IMG/VR virus record: IMGVR_UViG_3300008451_000399
Location: 22,412-86,411 of that record
Length of the DNA: 64,000 nt
Strand: one strand, 5' to 3'
DNA from: a virus
Part shown: one piece after another, positions 17,802 to 26,016 of the stretch
Position numbering within the stretch: the first letter of the stretch is position 1
Layout: each line of letters starts with the position of its first letter
Translations under genes and position numbers: made by a program
Notes under the pieces: generated by a model
Told to the model about the DNA's origin: nothing
The model's database searches: none
Seen by the model: only the letters and a program-made list of their open reading frames with translations

Positions 17802-17984
17802 TTACTCTCCTTTGACACACATATTCAAATGTACAGTGTATCCTTTACTTTCAGCTTGACGAATGAGTGCTCTCTGAGCAATCATACAAGCTTCAACTGT
17901 TTTGAATGATGGAACTACAGTTGTGGATAGATTTACAGCACTGGCATGTGTGTATAACGAAAATACAAATACTAATGTCCACAT
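17802..17984 (-). CDS. Small secreted protein with signal peptide
   Basis: 60 residues. MWTLVFVFSLYTHASA is a plausible short signal peptide with cleavage after ASA, leaving about 44 residues with two Cys (EACMIAQRALIRQ, LNMCVKGE) that could form a disulphide in the periplasm. It lies directly downstream of a strong promoter at 18016-18044. Possible roles are superinfection exclusion or envelope modification, but this is guesswork. Confidence 0.6.
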   Translation of the reverse strand: MWTLVFVFSLYTHASAVNLSTTVVPSFKTVEACMIAQRALIRQAESKGYTVHLNMCVKGE

Positions 17985-18015
17985 ACTTTTCTCCTTTAGT
18001 GATGTAGAAGCCTAC

Positions 18016-18044
18016 ATTGTAGACCTCTACGGTTTGATTGTCAA
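18016..18044 (-). promoter_or_regulatory. Sigma-70 promoter TTGACA-17-TACAAT with palindromes
   Basis: On the minus strand TTGACA (18039-18044), 17 bases and TACAAT (18016-18021). It drives 17984 and downstream genes. GTAGAGGTCTAC overlaps the spacer and -10, and a second near-palindrome GTAGGCTTCTAC follows three bases later, which looks like a pair of operator sites. Confidence 0.75.
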
Positions 18045-18047
18045 CAA

Positions 18048-18272
18048 TTATTTCAACATTTCTTGAAGTCCTTTAAATCCATTCTGCACATATAAATTAC
18101 CTTGGCTATCAAAGATTTGAGGAAAGCTGCGAAGACCTTGCGACACAATGAAATCAAAAGAATCCCAATCTTCATCACAATTTTTTACCACAAATTCAAT
18201 ACCACGACTTGATAATAAAGCTTTAGCACTTTCACATGATTGGCAATTATTTTTACTATAGACTGTCAGCAT
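18048..18272 (-). CDS. Glutaredoxin-like protein
   Basis: 74 residues with the redox site CQSC at 10-13 after a first strand MLTVYSKNN, and the SFPQIF segment containing the cis-Pro typical of glutaredoxin/NrdH. It should reduce the phage ribonucleotide reductase, whose genes lie just upstream in the same operon (18632-21422). AAGGAGATG precedes the start. It overlaps the upstream gene by 17 bases. Confidence 0.85.
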   Translation of the reverse strand: MLTVYSKNNCQSCESAKALLSSRGIEFVVKNCDEDWDSFDFIVSQGLRSFPQIFDSQGNLYVQNGFKGLQEMLK

Positions 18273-18630
18273 AATATTTCATCTCCTTGTAACGTAACTC
18301 TTGACTATGGAAGGAATTTCTCAAAGCCATTGATAAAACAAATAATCTATGTTGATTGTGTCTATCACCCTCATACAGTATCTGCATCTCATCTAGTAGC
18401 AGTTCTAGATTTAGTTCTTCTTTGCCGAATTCCTCATCATCTTTTACAATATCTTCATCATCAAGTGCCAATAAGAACACAATGTCTAATGCTAAGTTAC
18501 TTACAAACGTAATATCACACAAAGTACTATTCTCATAGTTTTGACTCAAATAATTTCCTAGTTCCTTAATACAATGTTCTAACGTGTTATGTGCTTCTTG
18601 TGCATCTTTTATCGCGAACAAATCTCCCAT
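18256..18630 (-). CDS. Hypothetical protein between nrdB and glutaredoxin
   Basis: 124 mostly helical acidic residues (LDIVFLLALDDEDIVKDDEEF). It sits one base after nrdB in the reductase operon and may support nucleotide reduction, but no family is recognised. Confidence 0.65.
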   Translation of the reverse strand: MGDLFAIKDAQEAHNTLEHCIKELGNYLSQNYENSTLCDITFVSNLALDIVFLLALDDEDIVKDDEEFGKEELNLELLLDEMQILYEGDRHNQHRLFVLSMALRNSFHSQELRYKEMKYYADSL

Positions 18631-18631
18631 A

Positions 18632-19588
18632 TTAATACTCCCATTCTCCAGTTAATGATTGTTTACTATAAGCTGTGATTGTACTTTCAAAGAAGTTACC
18701 AAACACGCCATCCCCTGTAATTTCTTCAATGAAAGGTAAAGGATTTTTCTCTACGTTAAATTGAGGTTTAAATCCCATCTGTTGCATCCGAATGTCACAA
18801 ACAAATCGAATGTAGTCTTTCAAATCTTTCTTTAACAACTTCTCATTATCCTCGATGTTGTAGCACAAGTCAATGAAATCATCTTCAAGTTTTACAACTG
18901 TTCGAGCTGTCTCGTAGATTGTTTTCTTGAATTCCTCATTTACAACAGAAGGGTTCTCAGCAACAAATATCTTGAACAACTCAGACAACCCTTGTACGTG
19001 AAGCTGCTCGTCAATAATCGACCATTGGTTAATACTTACAAGTCCTGACAACTGTCCTTGACGAGAGAAGTTTAAAAGCATTGCAAAGGACGCGAATAAC
19101 GAAACTCCTTCTAACAGAATCTGTTTAGCTAAATATTCAGCAATGCCTTTATTAGACCTCATGTTTGATTGCTCAATAAAGAATGTGTGCTTATCCGCCA
19201 TCTCTTTATATTGCAAGAACTCAGACATAAAAGCTTCTGTGTCATACCCAAGTGTGTCATTTAATCGTTTATACGCTTTAATGTGTGTCACTTCACGACT
19301 AGCAAATGACAACAACATCATACGAGCGTCTGCTTGCTTAAATACTGGTAACAGCTTCTCAACATAACCTGAGCATACATCCGTATCTGCTTGAGTGAAC
19401 AAACGTAGAATCATCTTAACAAACTCTTTACGTTGTGGGGCAATGCTTCCATCTTTCCACTGTGTAACATCTTGAGCCATGTCAGCTTCATCTTCAATCC
19501 AATGACTTCGCTCGTGCTTTCCTAACAGCTCTTGCAGTACGTGGTACTTTGGTACAAAAATCTCTGTGGCTTCTGTAATCTTACTCAT
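18632..19588 (-). CDS. nrdB: Ribonucleotide reductase class I beta subunit
   Basis: 318 residues from ATG 19588 (GAAGG seven bases upstream). The diiron and radical motif REVTHIKAY places ligands Glu99 and His102 and the radical Tyr106 with the same spacing as E. coli Glu115/His118/Tyr122. LEGVSLFASF and DEQLHVQG supply the second Glu and the E-x-x-H pair. It generates the tyrosyl radical used by NrdA to reduce ribonucleoside diphosphates. Somewhat shorter than the E. coli subunit. The stop of nrdA overlaps or abuts this start, so the two are co-translated. Confidence 0.95.
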   Translation of the reverse strand: MSKITEATEIFVPKYHVLQELLGKHERSHWIEDEADMAQDVTQWKDGSIAPQRKEFVKMILRLFTQADTDVCSGYVEKLLPVFKQADARMMLLSFASREVTHIKAYKRLNDTLGYDTEAFMSEFLQYKEMADKHTFFIEQSNMRSNKGIAEYLAKQILLEGVSLFASFAMLLNFSRQGQLSGLVSINQWSIIDEQLHVQGLSELFKIFVAENPSVVNEEFKKTIYETARTVVKLEDDFIDLCYNIEDNEKLLKKDLKDYIRFVCDIRMQQMGFKPQFNVEKNPLPFIEEITGDGVFGNFFESTITAYSKQSLTGEWEY

Positions 19589-19589
19589 A

Positions 19590-21422
19590 TTATCCTTCAC
19601 AACTTAAACATGTTGACTTTGTAGGGTCTTGCCAATCGACAAGAGCTTTACGTTCAATTTTCTGTGCAATGTCGATATTACCCTCTCGTTCTGTTCGGAA
19701 GTAGTACAGGGTGAGCACATTAGGACTATGCAAGAACTTACGATGCACAGAATTAACATACTTACGACTACTACCAAATGGGAAGAACAAGTTCAAGCTA
19801 CTTGCTTGACATACACTCTTACCTCGTGCTTCCGCAATTTCAATCAACCAATGTTGGTCAATCTCCATAGCCGTAGCATACACTTTCTTCTCGTGATCTG
19901 TCAAGAACTCTAAGTGACTTACCCGACCTTCATTATCTTGAATACTCTTCCACACTTCATCTGTATCCATATCATGTTTCTTCAACACATTTACAAGATT
20001 GCCATTCTTCACTGTAAATGTACCAGCACGAGAGCTTTGTAAGAATACATTACGGAAGTATGGTTCAATACTCGGACTTGTATTTAAGATAGAAGCACTG
20101 TTAGAGTTTGGTGCAACTGCCATTAATCGACTGTTACGCAATCCAGTTCCAACCATATCATCAGGTTCACCTCGCTCTTTAGCAAGACGTTTACTTTCTT
20201 CCACAGCACGTTTCTTAATCAATCCAAACAATCGTTCTGTCATTGTTACAGCATTGTTTAAGCTGTCAGCTCCCTCTAAAGGAATTCCTTTGTTTTGCAA
20301 ATAACTATGAAACCCCAAAGTACCTAACCCTAAACCACGTTCAGATTTAGCAGAGAATCGGGCTTTAGACAATGTAGCAGGAGCGTTATCAATAAAACTC
20401 TGCAATACATTGTCTAAGAATCGAATCAAATCTTCTACAATCTTTGTATCTTTCCATTCATCAAACTTCTCCAAATTCAAGCTAGATAGACAGCAAACAA
20501 ATGTGCGATTCTCGTCTGTTGGCATGAGGATTTCTGAACATAAGTTGCTACCGCGAATCTTCAACCCTTTTGCTTTCTGTGTCTCTGGAAGCTTACGATT
20601 AGCTTCATCAATCTTCAATAAATATGGCTCACCTGTCAATGCACGATTCTCTAAGATTGTTTCCCACACTTCACGAGCACGTAGTTCTTCATATACACGA
20701 CCACTGTGAGGGCATACTAACGGGTATGTGCTGTCAGATTCTACTGCTGCAATAAACTCATCTGTAAGATTCACAGCAGAATGGTATTGTTGTCGGTTAT
20801 CACTACGTCTTTTTGCGTCTCCTCCAGCTTTACGGAAGTTGATGTGTTCTATAATGTCAGGATGATCTACATTGCAATAAGCTGCAATTGCACCACGTCT
20901 ATTTTGTTGTCGGAAATAACCAATTGCAGAATCCATTACTTTCTGGTAAGGAATATTGCCAACAGCCTTACCGCCTACTCCACGAATACTCAAATGAGCA
21001 CCTGTACCCCCACCACTCATAGACAACGTTGCAAGCTCTTGAATTGCCTCAACTTGACCTTGTGCTGTATCAGGTACATCAAATGCAAAACAACTAATAG
21101 GTAGTCCACGGGCTTTTTCTTCTGCAATAAATGTGCTTGTGTACCAATAATGTTTACCTTGTTTCTCAGGGTCTTCTACCCACTTACCTTTTGCTGCATT
21201 ACTCAATACAGGACTTGCATACATAAACCAACCATTGTACACATATTCATAAATTCTTTGTGCCAATTCATAATCACCATAACAATACGCTGCTGCAGGT
21301 CTTGCTAAAGCCATTGGGATAGTTTCATCATCTCGTTTATAAAAACCATCTAATAATGTTTTTGAGAACTCTGTAATGTATGAAGGGTCTTTCTCGTGAA
21401 TCTTAATTCCCAAATATTCCAT
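19590..21422 (-). CDS. nrdA: Ribonucleotide reductase class I alpha subunit
   Basis: 610 residues from ATG 21422 (AGGAAGTT upstream); a longer 628-residue frame from 21476 has a weaker site. Catalytic features are seen: SCFAFDV (first redox Cys), NLCSEI (thiyl radical Cys and neighbouring Glu), FVCCLSSLNL (second redox Cys), the GTGAHLS segment, and a C-terminal CLSC pair for re-reduction by glutaredoxin. It is shorter than E. coli NrdA and starts directly with the helical domain, so the N-terminal ATP cone that gives dATP feedback inhibition appears to be missing. It makes dNDPs for phage DNA. Confidence 0.95.
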   Translation of the reverse strand: MEYLGIKIHEKDPSYITEFSKTLLDGFYKRDDETIPMALARPAAAYCYGDYELAQRIYEYVYNGWFMYASPVLSNAAKGKWVEDPEKQGKHYWYTSTFIAEEKARGLPISCFAFDVPDTAQGQVEAIQELATLSMSGGGTGAHLSIRGVGGKAVGNIPYQKVMDSAIGYFRQQNRRGAIAAYCNVDHPDIIEHINFRKAGGDAKRRSDNRQQYHSAVNLTDEFIAAVESDSTYPLVCPHSGRVYEELRAREVWETILENRALTGEPYLLKIDEANRKLPETQKAKGLKIRGSNLCSEILMPTDENRTFVCCLSSLNLEKFDEWKDTKIVEDLIRFLDNVLQSFIDNAPATLSKARFSAKSERGLGLGTLGFHSYLQNKGIPLEGADSLNNAVTMTERLFGLIKKRAVEESKRLAKERGEPDDMVGTGLRNSRLMAVAPNSNSASILNTSPSIEPYFRNVFLQSSRAGTFTVKNGNLVNVLKKHDMDTDEVWKSIQDNEGRVSHLEFLTDHEKKVYATAMEIDQHWLIEIAEARGKSVCQASSLNLFFPFGSSRKYVNSVHRKFLHSPNVLTLYYFRTEREGNIDIAQKIERKALVDWQDPTKSTCLSCEG

Positions 21423-21496
21423 AACTTCCTTTCTATTTATATATTCTGAAGAACGAAACAATAGTATATCATCCATCCTTCAGAATTGCAACAATC

Positions 21497-22030
21497 TTAC
21501 ACTGCAGGCTTTAAACTTTCTTGCCACTCTTGATAAACCTTCAATCCACCATTCTCCCCAATACTACAGCCCCGAATATGTGTAGCTAAATCATTGAGCA
21601 TATCAATTTGCTTCTCAACAGCTTTATAACCATCTTCAAAGCTATCTTGATAATCTCGATCATTTTCTACATCTTCATCAGCGTCTTTGCCATAGCTGAA
21701 ATTACCTCCTTGCAGCTTCTGTAGTTCTTGTACAAGTGTAACGTCCTGTCGCAAATTCGACAGAGTGCGTAATTCTGCTGTACATAAACTGCTATTACGA
21801 AACTCCTTGTCATTACGAATCTCGCCAATCAGACGATAGCCAATGACAGGTTGATTCTTGATATTGAGGTGTTGAGATGCTTCATACTTGAACCCCTGAG
21901 TAATGTCCATCCCGACTGTGAAAGCTTCTTGTAGCACATCGTAGTCGTTCTTAGGGTGAATTAACTCAGCTTCATTCATGTGTTTGAACTTATCTACTTT
22001 AAGAATATCTGATACTGATATTGACATCAT
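21497..22030 (-). CDS. Hypothetical protein next to nrdA
   Basis: 177 residues from ATG 22030, chosen because AAGG lies upstream and the ATG follows the MazG-like stop by one base. A middle segment ELRTLSNLRQDVTLVQELQKL is helical and an acidic stretch (DADEDVENDRDY) follows. It lies between a MazG-like gene and nrdA. No recognised family. Confidence 0.65.
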   Translation of the reverse strand: MMSISVSDILKVDKFKHMNEAELIHPKNDYDVLQEAFTVGMDITQGFKYEASQHLNIKNQPVIGYRLIGEIRNDKEFRNSSLCTAELRTLSNLRQDVTLVQELQKLQGGNFSYGKDADEDVENDRDYQDSFEDGYKAVEKQIDMLNDLATHIRGCSIGENGGLKVYQEWQESLKPAV

Positions 22031-22031
22031 A

Positions 22032-22400
22032 TTAATAAGCCTTTCCACCGACAGCTTCTCGGTTTTCTTTTTTGTGGTCTGCACGATTAGCGTTATACTT
22101 TAATTTTTCTACAATAGCCCCACCTAAGTCCATGTTATAAGCTCCAGCTAAATCAAAGATACGGATAACAGCATCTGCCAACTCTACTTCTCGCATATCT
22201 CGGTGCGGTAGTTTATCATCCATGCTGTCTTTACGATCACCTTCCATTGCCTCAGCAATCTCTGACACAATCAGCATAAGTTTCTGACTAAAACACATAG
22301 GATTTGTTCGTGTATCATATCCTTCTTTATCAACCCACCAACCTGCATCATAAGAAGCTTTGTGACAAATATCTACTACATCATTAATTTTATATTTCAA
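22032..22400 (-). CDS. MazG-like nucleotide pyrophosphohydrolase
   Basis: 122 residues. The helices SEIAEAMEGDRKD and MREVELADAVIRIFDL give the paired E-x-x-E and E-x-x-D acidic metal ligands of the MazG/all-alpha NTP pyrophosphohydrolase fold. The enzyme would hydrolyse (d)NTPs to monophosphates. Its place beside ribonucleotide reductase suggests pool cleaning; an effect on ppGpp is a published idea for MazG but unproven for this protein. Confidence 0.8.
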   Translation of the reverse strand: MKYKINDVVDICHKASYDAGWWVDKEGYDTRTNPMCFSQKLMLIVSEIAEAMEGDRKDSMDDKLPHRDMREVELADAVIRIFDLAGAYNMDLGGAIVEKLKYNANRADHKKENREAVGGKAY

Positions 22401-22401
22401 T

Positions 22402-22569
22402 TTAAATCTCCTTGTCCGTTAATTCTTCTACATTTAACACTTGTAAATTGTGTGGCTCCCACTCACTGCCATCGTAAGGTAGGTATTGAATAAGTGTATT
22501 TACTGCATCCTCTGGTATATCATTATACCCTACATCTATTGTGCAGAGTACCCTGAATGTTTTATTCAC
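22402..22569 (-). CDS. Small hypothetical protein
   Basis: 55 residues from GTG 22569 with GGAGAAATA upstream; begins MNKTFRVLCTIDVGYN and ends VEELTDKEI. It fits tightly between two genes (one base to the MazG-like start, one base after the previous stop). Unknown. Confidence 0.6.
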   Translation of the reverse strand: MNKTFRVLCTIDVGYNDIPEDAVNTLIQYLPYDGSEWEPHNLQVLNVEELTDKEI

Positions 22570-22570
22570 A

Positions 22571-22771
22571 CTATTTCTCCTTAAACATATAACTAAAAGC
22601 AGCTTTAGTTTTTATTTCATTAATCTTGCGTTTATCTTCATCTTCCATTGAGTTCCAGACATCAGGTGAGATGTAGGCTTCTTGGATAGAAACTTTCAAT
22701 CCTTTTCGTTTCATCTCACAAGGACAATAAGTGTCTGTACCAGATGCTCCCATACATGCACATAAGTTCAT
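22571..22771 (-). CDS. Small Cys-rich hypothetical protein
   Basis: 66 residues from ATG 22771, overlapping the upstream stop. MNLCACMGASGTDTYCPCEM holds four Cys near the N-terminus and could bind zinc. A helical C-terminus follows. Unknown. Confidence 0.6.
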   Translation of the reverse strand: MNLCACMGASGTDTYCPCEMKRKGLKVSIQEAYISPDVWNSMEDEDKRKINEIKTKAAFSYMFKEK

Positions 22772-22950
22772 CACACTTCATCCTCACAAATCACTCTACC
22801 CTCTGGGTACATTTTAGCATTGATTGCTTCCCAAGCATCTAATTCTGTTTTAAAACGTCTACGGTCTTGATACCAAATATCTTCCCATACCAGCAAAGCT
22901 TTGTATTGAGCTTTGAACATTCCATAGTTTGCAATAATTCTTACTTTCAT
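22771..22950 (-). CDS. Small hypothetical protein
   Basis: 59 residues with perfect AGGAGG site upstream. MKVRIIANYGMFKAQYKAL starts a beta-strand-like region and a Trp-rich centre follows. Unknown. Confidence 0.65.
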   Translation of the reverse strand: MKVRIIANYGMFKAQYKALLVWEDIWYQDRRRFKTELDAWEAINAKMYPEGRVICEDEV

Positions 22951-22958
22951 AACACCTC

Positions 22959-23267
22959 CTAAAAATTAAAATGAAACCCTTTCATTTGCTCCCTCATTTG
23001 TTTCTCTACAGCAAACTGATTATGAATTACACTGATGTCCAAGTCAAGTGATTTCAAGTAACTTAATAAATCTGGTTCTTGCTTATAGTCAATCATTATA
23101 CCATAGAAGTATTGCTTCACACCTACTGAGAAACCTTTGTCATCATACATTGCAATACCGTCTACAAGAGTTCCAAAGTTTCCTTGTGGTGATAGTGCAA
23201 TCATACCATTCTCAAGGAATGTAATGTTAAGCGGTAGTGTTCCTAAGGGAGTTGTTATTTGTTGCAT
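22959..23267 (-). CDS. Hypothetical protein
   Basis: 102 residues (MQQITTPLGTLPLNITFLEN), beta-rich with a helical end. It overlaps the gene upstream by 13 bases. No recognised family. Confidence 0.65.
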   Translation of the reverse strand: MQQITTPLGTLPLNITFLENGMIALSPQGNFGTLVDGIAMYDDKGFSVGVKQYFYGIMIDYKQEPDLLSYLKSLDLDISVIHNQFAVEKQMREQMKGFHFNF

Positions 23268-23470
23268 ATAACCTCATCGAATAAAACTGTATTAAACCCT
23301 TTAGAATAACCTACTAAATACACTTCTGAATGCCAACTCCATACGTCAATGAAATTTACTTCGTATGTTTCTCCTACAGTTAAATACTCGTTAGCTCTGT
23401 CTTTGCAAGCTTGTAAGCCTTCTTTTGCAGTGTACACTACTTTAGTTCCTTTGGGTGAGTAGATGTTCAT
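23255..23470 (-). CDS. Hypothetical protein
   Basis: 71 residues beginning MNIYSPKGTKVVYTAKEG. Small beta-barrel-like pattern. It overlaps the HNH gene stop by four bases. Unknown. Confidence 0.65.
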   Translation of the reverse strand: MNIYSPKGTKVVYTAKEGLQACKDRANEYLTVGETYEVNFIDVWSWHSEVYLVGYSKGFNTVLFDEVICNK

Positions 23471-24042
23471 TTATTTTCCTTCCCATGACGGTCTGTGTAT
23501 CCTGCACCCTGAGAGTTTAATTCTTCAATCATCTTCTGACGATGGATTACTGCATCTCTGAATGCAACCATGATTCCTAGTTTCTTTACTGAAAATGATT
23601 TTGTCACTTTAGCTCCGTTTGTGAGATTACACCAAGAGGCTCTGACATATAACTCTTTTATCCAATTTTCTTGAAAAGTTACTCCAGTAACACCAGAACT
23701 GTTTCTACTATTCATCTTACAGTTTCTAGCATTCTTAATTAACTCTATCACCCTCAAATTGGTTATAAAATTATTCAGAGAATTTCCGTCTCTATGATCT
23801 ACGAGAAAACCCTCTGGAACTTTTCCTTTGAACATTTCCCAAACAATAATGTGAGCAGGACGTTTAATTCTTTTAACACAATTATACCAATACCCATCTG
23901 TACCGATACTACCAGCAGCATCTCCAGATATAGCTATAAAGTTATTGTGATGTTTTGTATTAGTCCTACTGACTTTCCATCTTAAACAACTAGGAGAAGT
24001 CTCATCATAATAGAACCAATCATTCCAATTAATCTTTTCCAT
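23467..24042 (-). CDS. HNH homing endonuclease with AP2-like domain
   Basis: 191 residues. HIIVWEMFKGKVPEGF then VDHRDGNSLNNFITNLRVI (about 80-98) is an HNH active site; GVTGVTFQENWIKELYVRASW is an AP2-like DNA-binding module. Free-standing nucleases of this type spread by cutting uninserted alleles. It overlaps the metallophosphoesterase start by 14 bases, so it appears to have inserted into an operon without destroying a gene. Confidence 0.85.
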   Translation of the reverse strand: MEKINWNDWFYYDETSPSCLRWKVSRTNTKHHNNFIAISGDAAGSIGTDGYWYNCVKRIKRPAHIIVWEMFKGKVPEGFLVDHRDGNSLNNFITNLRVIELIKNARNCKMNSRNSSGVTGVTFQENWIKELYVRASWCNLTNGAKVTKSFSVKKLGIMVAFRDAVIHRQKMIEELNSQGAGYTDRHGKENK

Positions 24043-25075
24043 ACTGTTCTTTCAGCCAATCAATAGAGACAAACACAGGGTTATAGCTTCCGTTTTTGAC
24101 ACCATGCTTTAATACCACTCCACGCCAATGCTTGTTGCCCTGTACACCCTTGTAATCTTCCTCATGCTCGTAGTAAGAACCACACTGTAAACCCCACTGT
24201 TGCGTACCATCTACTTGTAAGAATCGTGTAGCAACATCTAGCGTCTGTTTGTGCCCAACACTGAACGATTTTCCGATTGTCTTCAGCATTGTGGCTGCAT
24301 TTCCACCAAGCGGTTTGCCATTCATTACATTCTGTAGATAATGAACGTAGTGTACACCACCAACATTAATTGGGGTTAGAAATGGAATCACCTCCCACCC
24401 AAACTCTTCATACTTTAAGTCTGAGATACTTAAAAAGCCATGTAAAGCTGGTGTGGCATCTACATACCGATTAATCCTGTTCTCATGATTTCCCAAAGTC
24501 AGAATAAGTCGTGGTTTGTATTTAATCACTCCAAACTCTTCTAACTCTGCTTGTTGTAAGTTGTATAAAGGTTCTAATAAAGCTTCCATTCCTTCGATAG
24601 CTGAGTTAATATCTTCTTGCACTCGCTTACCTTCAGCAGACTTCTTACCTTTATCGTACTCGGATAAAGACTCCATGTCAGCATGATCGCCAGCATGAAT
24701 AATTACATCTGGTTTCTTGCGCACAATATACTGTCCAAGCCATTTCAGGTAGTCTAAAGAGATATTAGGCTTACATTGTGTGTCTGGAATGAATAAATGA
24801 GTACCTTCTTGTTTTGTCGAGTCTGTGTCAATTTTGAATACCGATTCATAACTAACTGACTCCTTATCAGCAACAACACTAGCTTGTTCATACATCTCAT
24901 CAACCCGCTTAACAGCATCAGTGTCATCATCCACTTTATCACGCATCTTATAATACTCTCGCAAGAAATCTGAACACGTGCTTTTTGGCACATCCAATTC
25001 TCGTGCAATACCACGCCAAGATAATGCGCCAGTTTCCGCTAACTTGATTGCATCTAATTGCCATTCTTTATTCAT
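24029..25075 (-). CDS. Calcineurin-like metallophosphoesterase with N-terminal HTH
   Basis: 348 residues. Residues about 1-40 look like a helix-turn-helix (WRGIARELDVPKSTCSDFLRE). The phosphoesterase core follows: FIPDTQC (D-x-Q/H), IIHAGDHADMES (GDxx), TLGNHENRI (GNHE) and a later HYVHY. Such phage proteins act as phosphatases or nucleases; the HTH suggests a DNA-linked substrate. It lies between replication genes and an HNH insertion. Substrate is not known. Confidence 0.8.
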   Translation of the reverse strand: MNKEWQLDAIKLAETGALSWRGIARELDVPKSTCSDFLREYYKMRDKVDDDTDAVKRVDEMYEQASVVADKESVSYESVFKIDTDSTKQEGTHLFIPDTQCKPNISLDYLKWLGQYIVRKKPDVIIHAGDHADMESLSEYDKGKKSAEGKRVQEDINSAIEGMEALLEPLYNLQQAELEEFGVIKYKPRLILTLGNHENRINRYVDATPALHGFLSISDLKYEEFGWEVIPFLTPINVGGVHYVHYLQNVMNGKPLGGNAATMLKTIGKSFSVGHKQTLDVATRFLQVDGTQQWGLQCGSYYEHEEDYKGVQGNKHWRGVVLKHGVKNGSYNPVFVSIDWLKEQYGKD

Positions 25076-25263
25076 ACATTCTCCTCATCAATAATACAAC
25101 CTAATTCAAACTCATAACTATCTAATGCAGTTAACATAACATCATAAACACTGGCTACAACATATGGGTCACATAAATCAATAGGGTGTTGTAATTCTAT
25201 ACTGGAAGTAACTTCCCCAACAGTCCACGTCTTCTTTACCTTGAAGTATTGCTTATCACTCAT
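25072..25263 (-). CDS. Hypothetical protein
   Basis: 63 residues; begins MSDKQYFKVKKTWTVGEV. Overlaps both neighbours by four bases, which suggests translational coupling. Unknown. Confidence 0.6.
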   Translation of the reverse strand: MSDKQYFKVKKTWTVGEVTSSIELQHPIDLCDPYVVASVYDVMLTALDSYEFELGCIIDEENV

Positions 25264-25835
25264 ACACTTACTCCTTTCAAAATAGCCCTAACAGCTTCCT
25301 TGCGATTTGGGGCATTGTTTGTATTGTACTCGTTATGCCAATTATAGTCAAGTATGAACTGAACAATATCTTCTTTCTTTTCGTTCTTAAAAATAGCTAT
25401 TAGCTCTTTCTCCAGTCTAGCATCTTCAAAAGTAATTCCATGACCTTGCGCATAAGTTATAATCCCGTGGCACTCTTTACAGGCAATACGTAACCAAGAG
25501 TCATCTACATAGTACAAGTGCTTGGCATAAGCTTCAATGTCCTCTATAGACCGTAGAGAACCTTCATCTCCAATATGATCTACTTCAACAGACTTATCAA
25601 ATGGAAACTGCTTCCCACAAATCTCACAGTCGATCTTGTTAATCTCTGGGAACCTTTTCATTGATTTAGGGTTAGTGTTCTTAACTTTATACTTCTTAGA
25701 GTTCTTGTAATTGGTCTTAATAGCATAGTTACTCCAACCTTTTCTCAAAACTCCACGAAGCCAGTTAAGCCACTTACCTTCAGTCTTCCAAGGATTACCT
25801 TCTACTTCCCAAGGGAGGATTTCAGGACGCTTCAT
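25260..25835 (-). CDS. HNH / endonuclease VII-like nuclease
   Basis: 191 residues from ATG 25835. CEICGKQFPF and ACKECHGII give a zinc-ribbon Cys pairs, and VDHIGDEGS supplies the HNH His. This zinc-plus-HNH plan is that of phage recombination endonuclease VII-like enzymes that cut branched DNA or clean up replication intermediates. Its place among SSB, exonuclease and metallophosphoesterase genes fits a T7 gp3-like role. Homing function is the alternative. Confidence 0.7.
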   Translation of the reverse strand: MKRPEILPWEVEGNPWKTEGKWLNWLRGVLRKGWSNYAIKTNYKNSKKYKVKNTNPKSMKRFPEINKIDCEICGKQFPFDKSVEVDHIGDEGSLRSIEDIEAYAKHLYYVDDSWLRIACKECHGIITYAQGHGITFEDARLEKELIAIFKNEKKEDIVQFILDYNWHNEYNTNNAPNRKEAVRAILKGVSV

Positions 25836-26016
25836 AGTTCCAACCACCTTTCTCGTAGCTACTCATACAAGCCTTGTCAATTTCCCACAAATGCTCAGAC
25901 ACTTCTAAAGATATTCCAGCGTTCCATTCTTCAGGCATTGCACATAAGCTCATAGCTTCTCGTTTAGCCATATCTTCAAATAGCATCCATGCAGGTATTA
26001 CGTTGTTCCAGCTCAT
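25822..26016 (-). CDS. Hypothetical protein
   Basis: 64 residues, helical (MSWNNVIPAWMLFEDMAKRE). It overlaps the exonuclease stop by four bases and the nuclease gene by 14. Unknown. Confidence 0.6.
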   Translation of the reverse strand: MSWNNVIPAWMLFEDMAKREAMSLCAMPEEWNAGISLEVSEHLWEIDKACMSSYEKGGWNYEAS

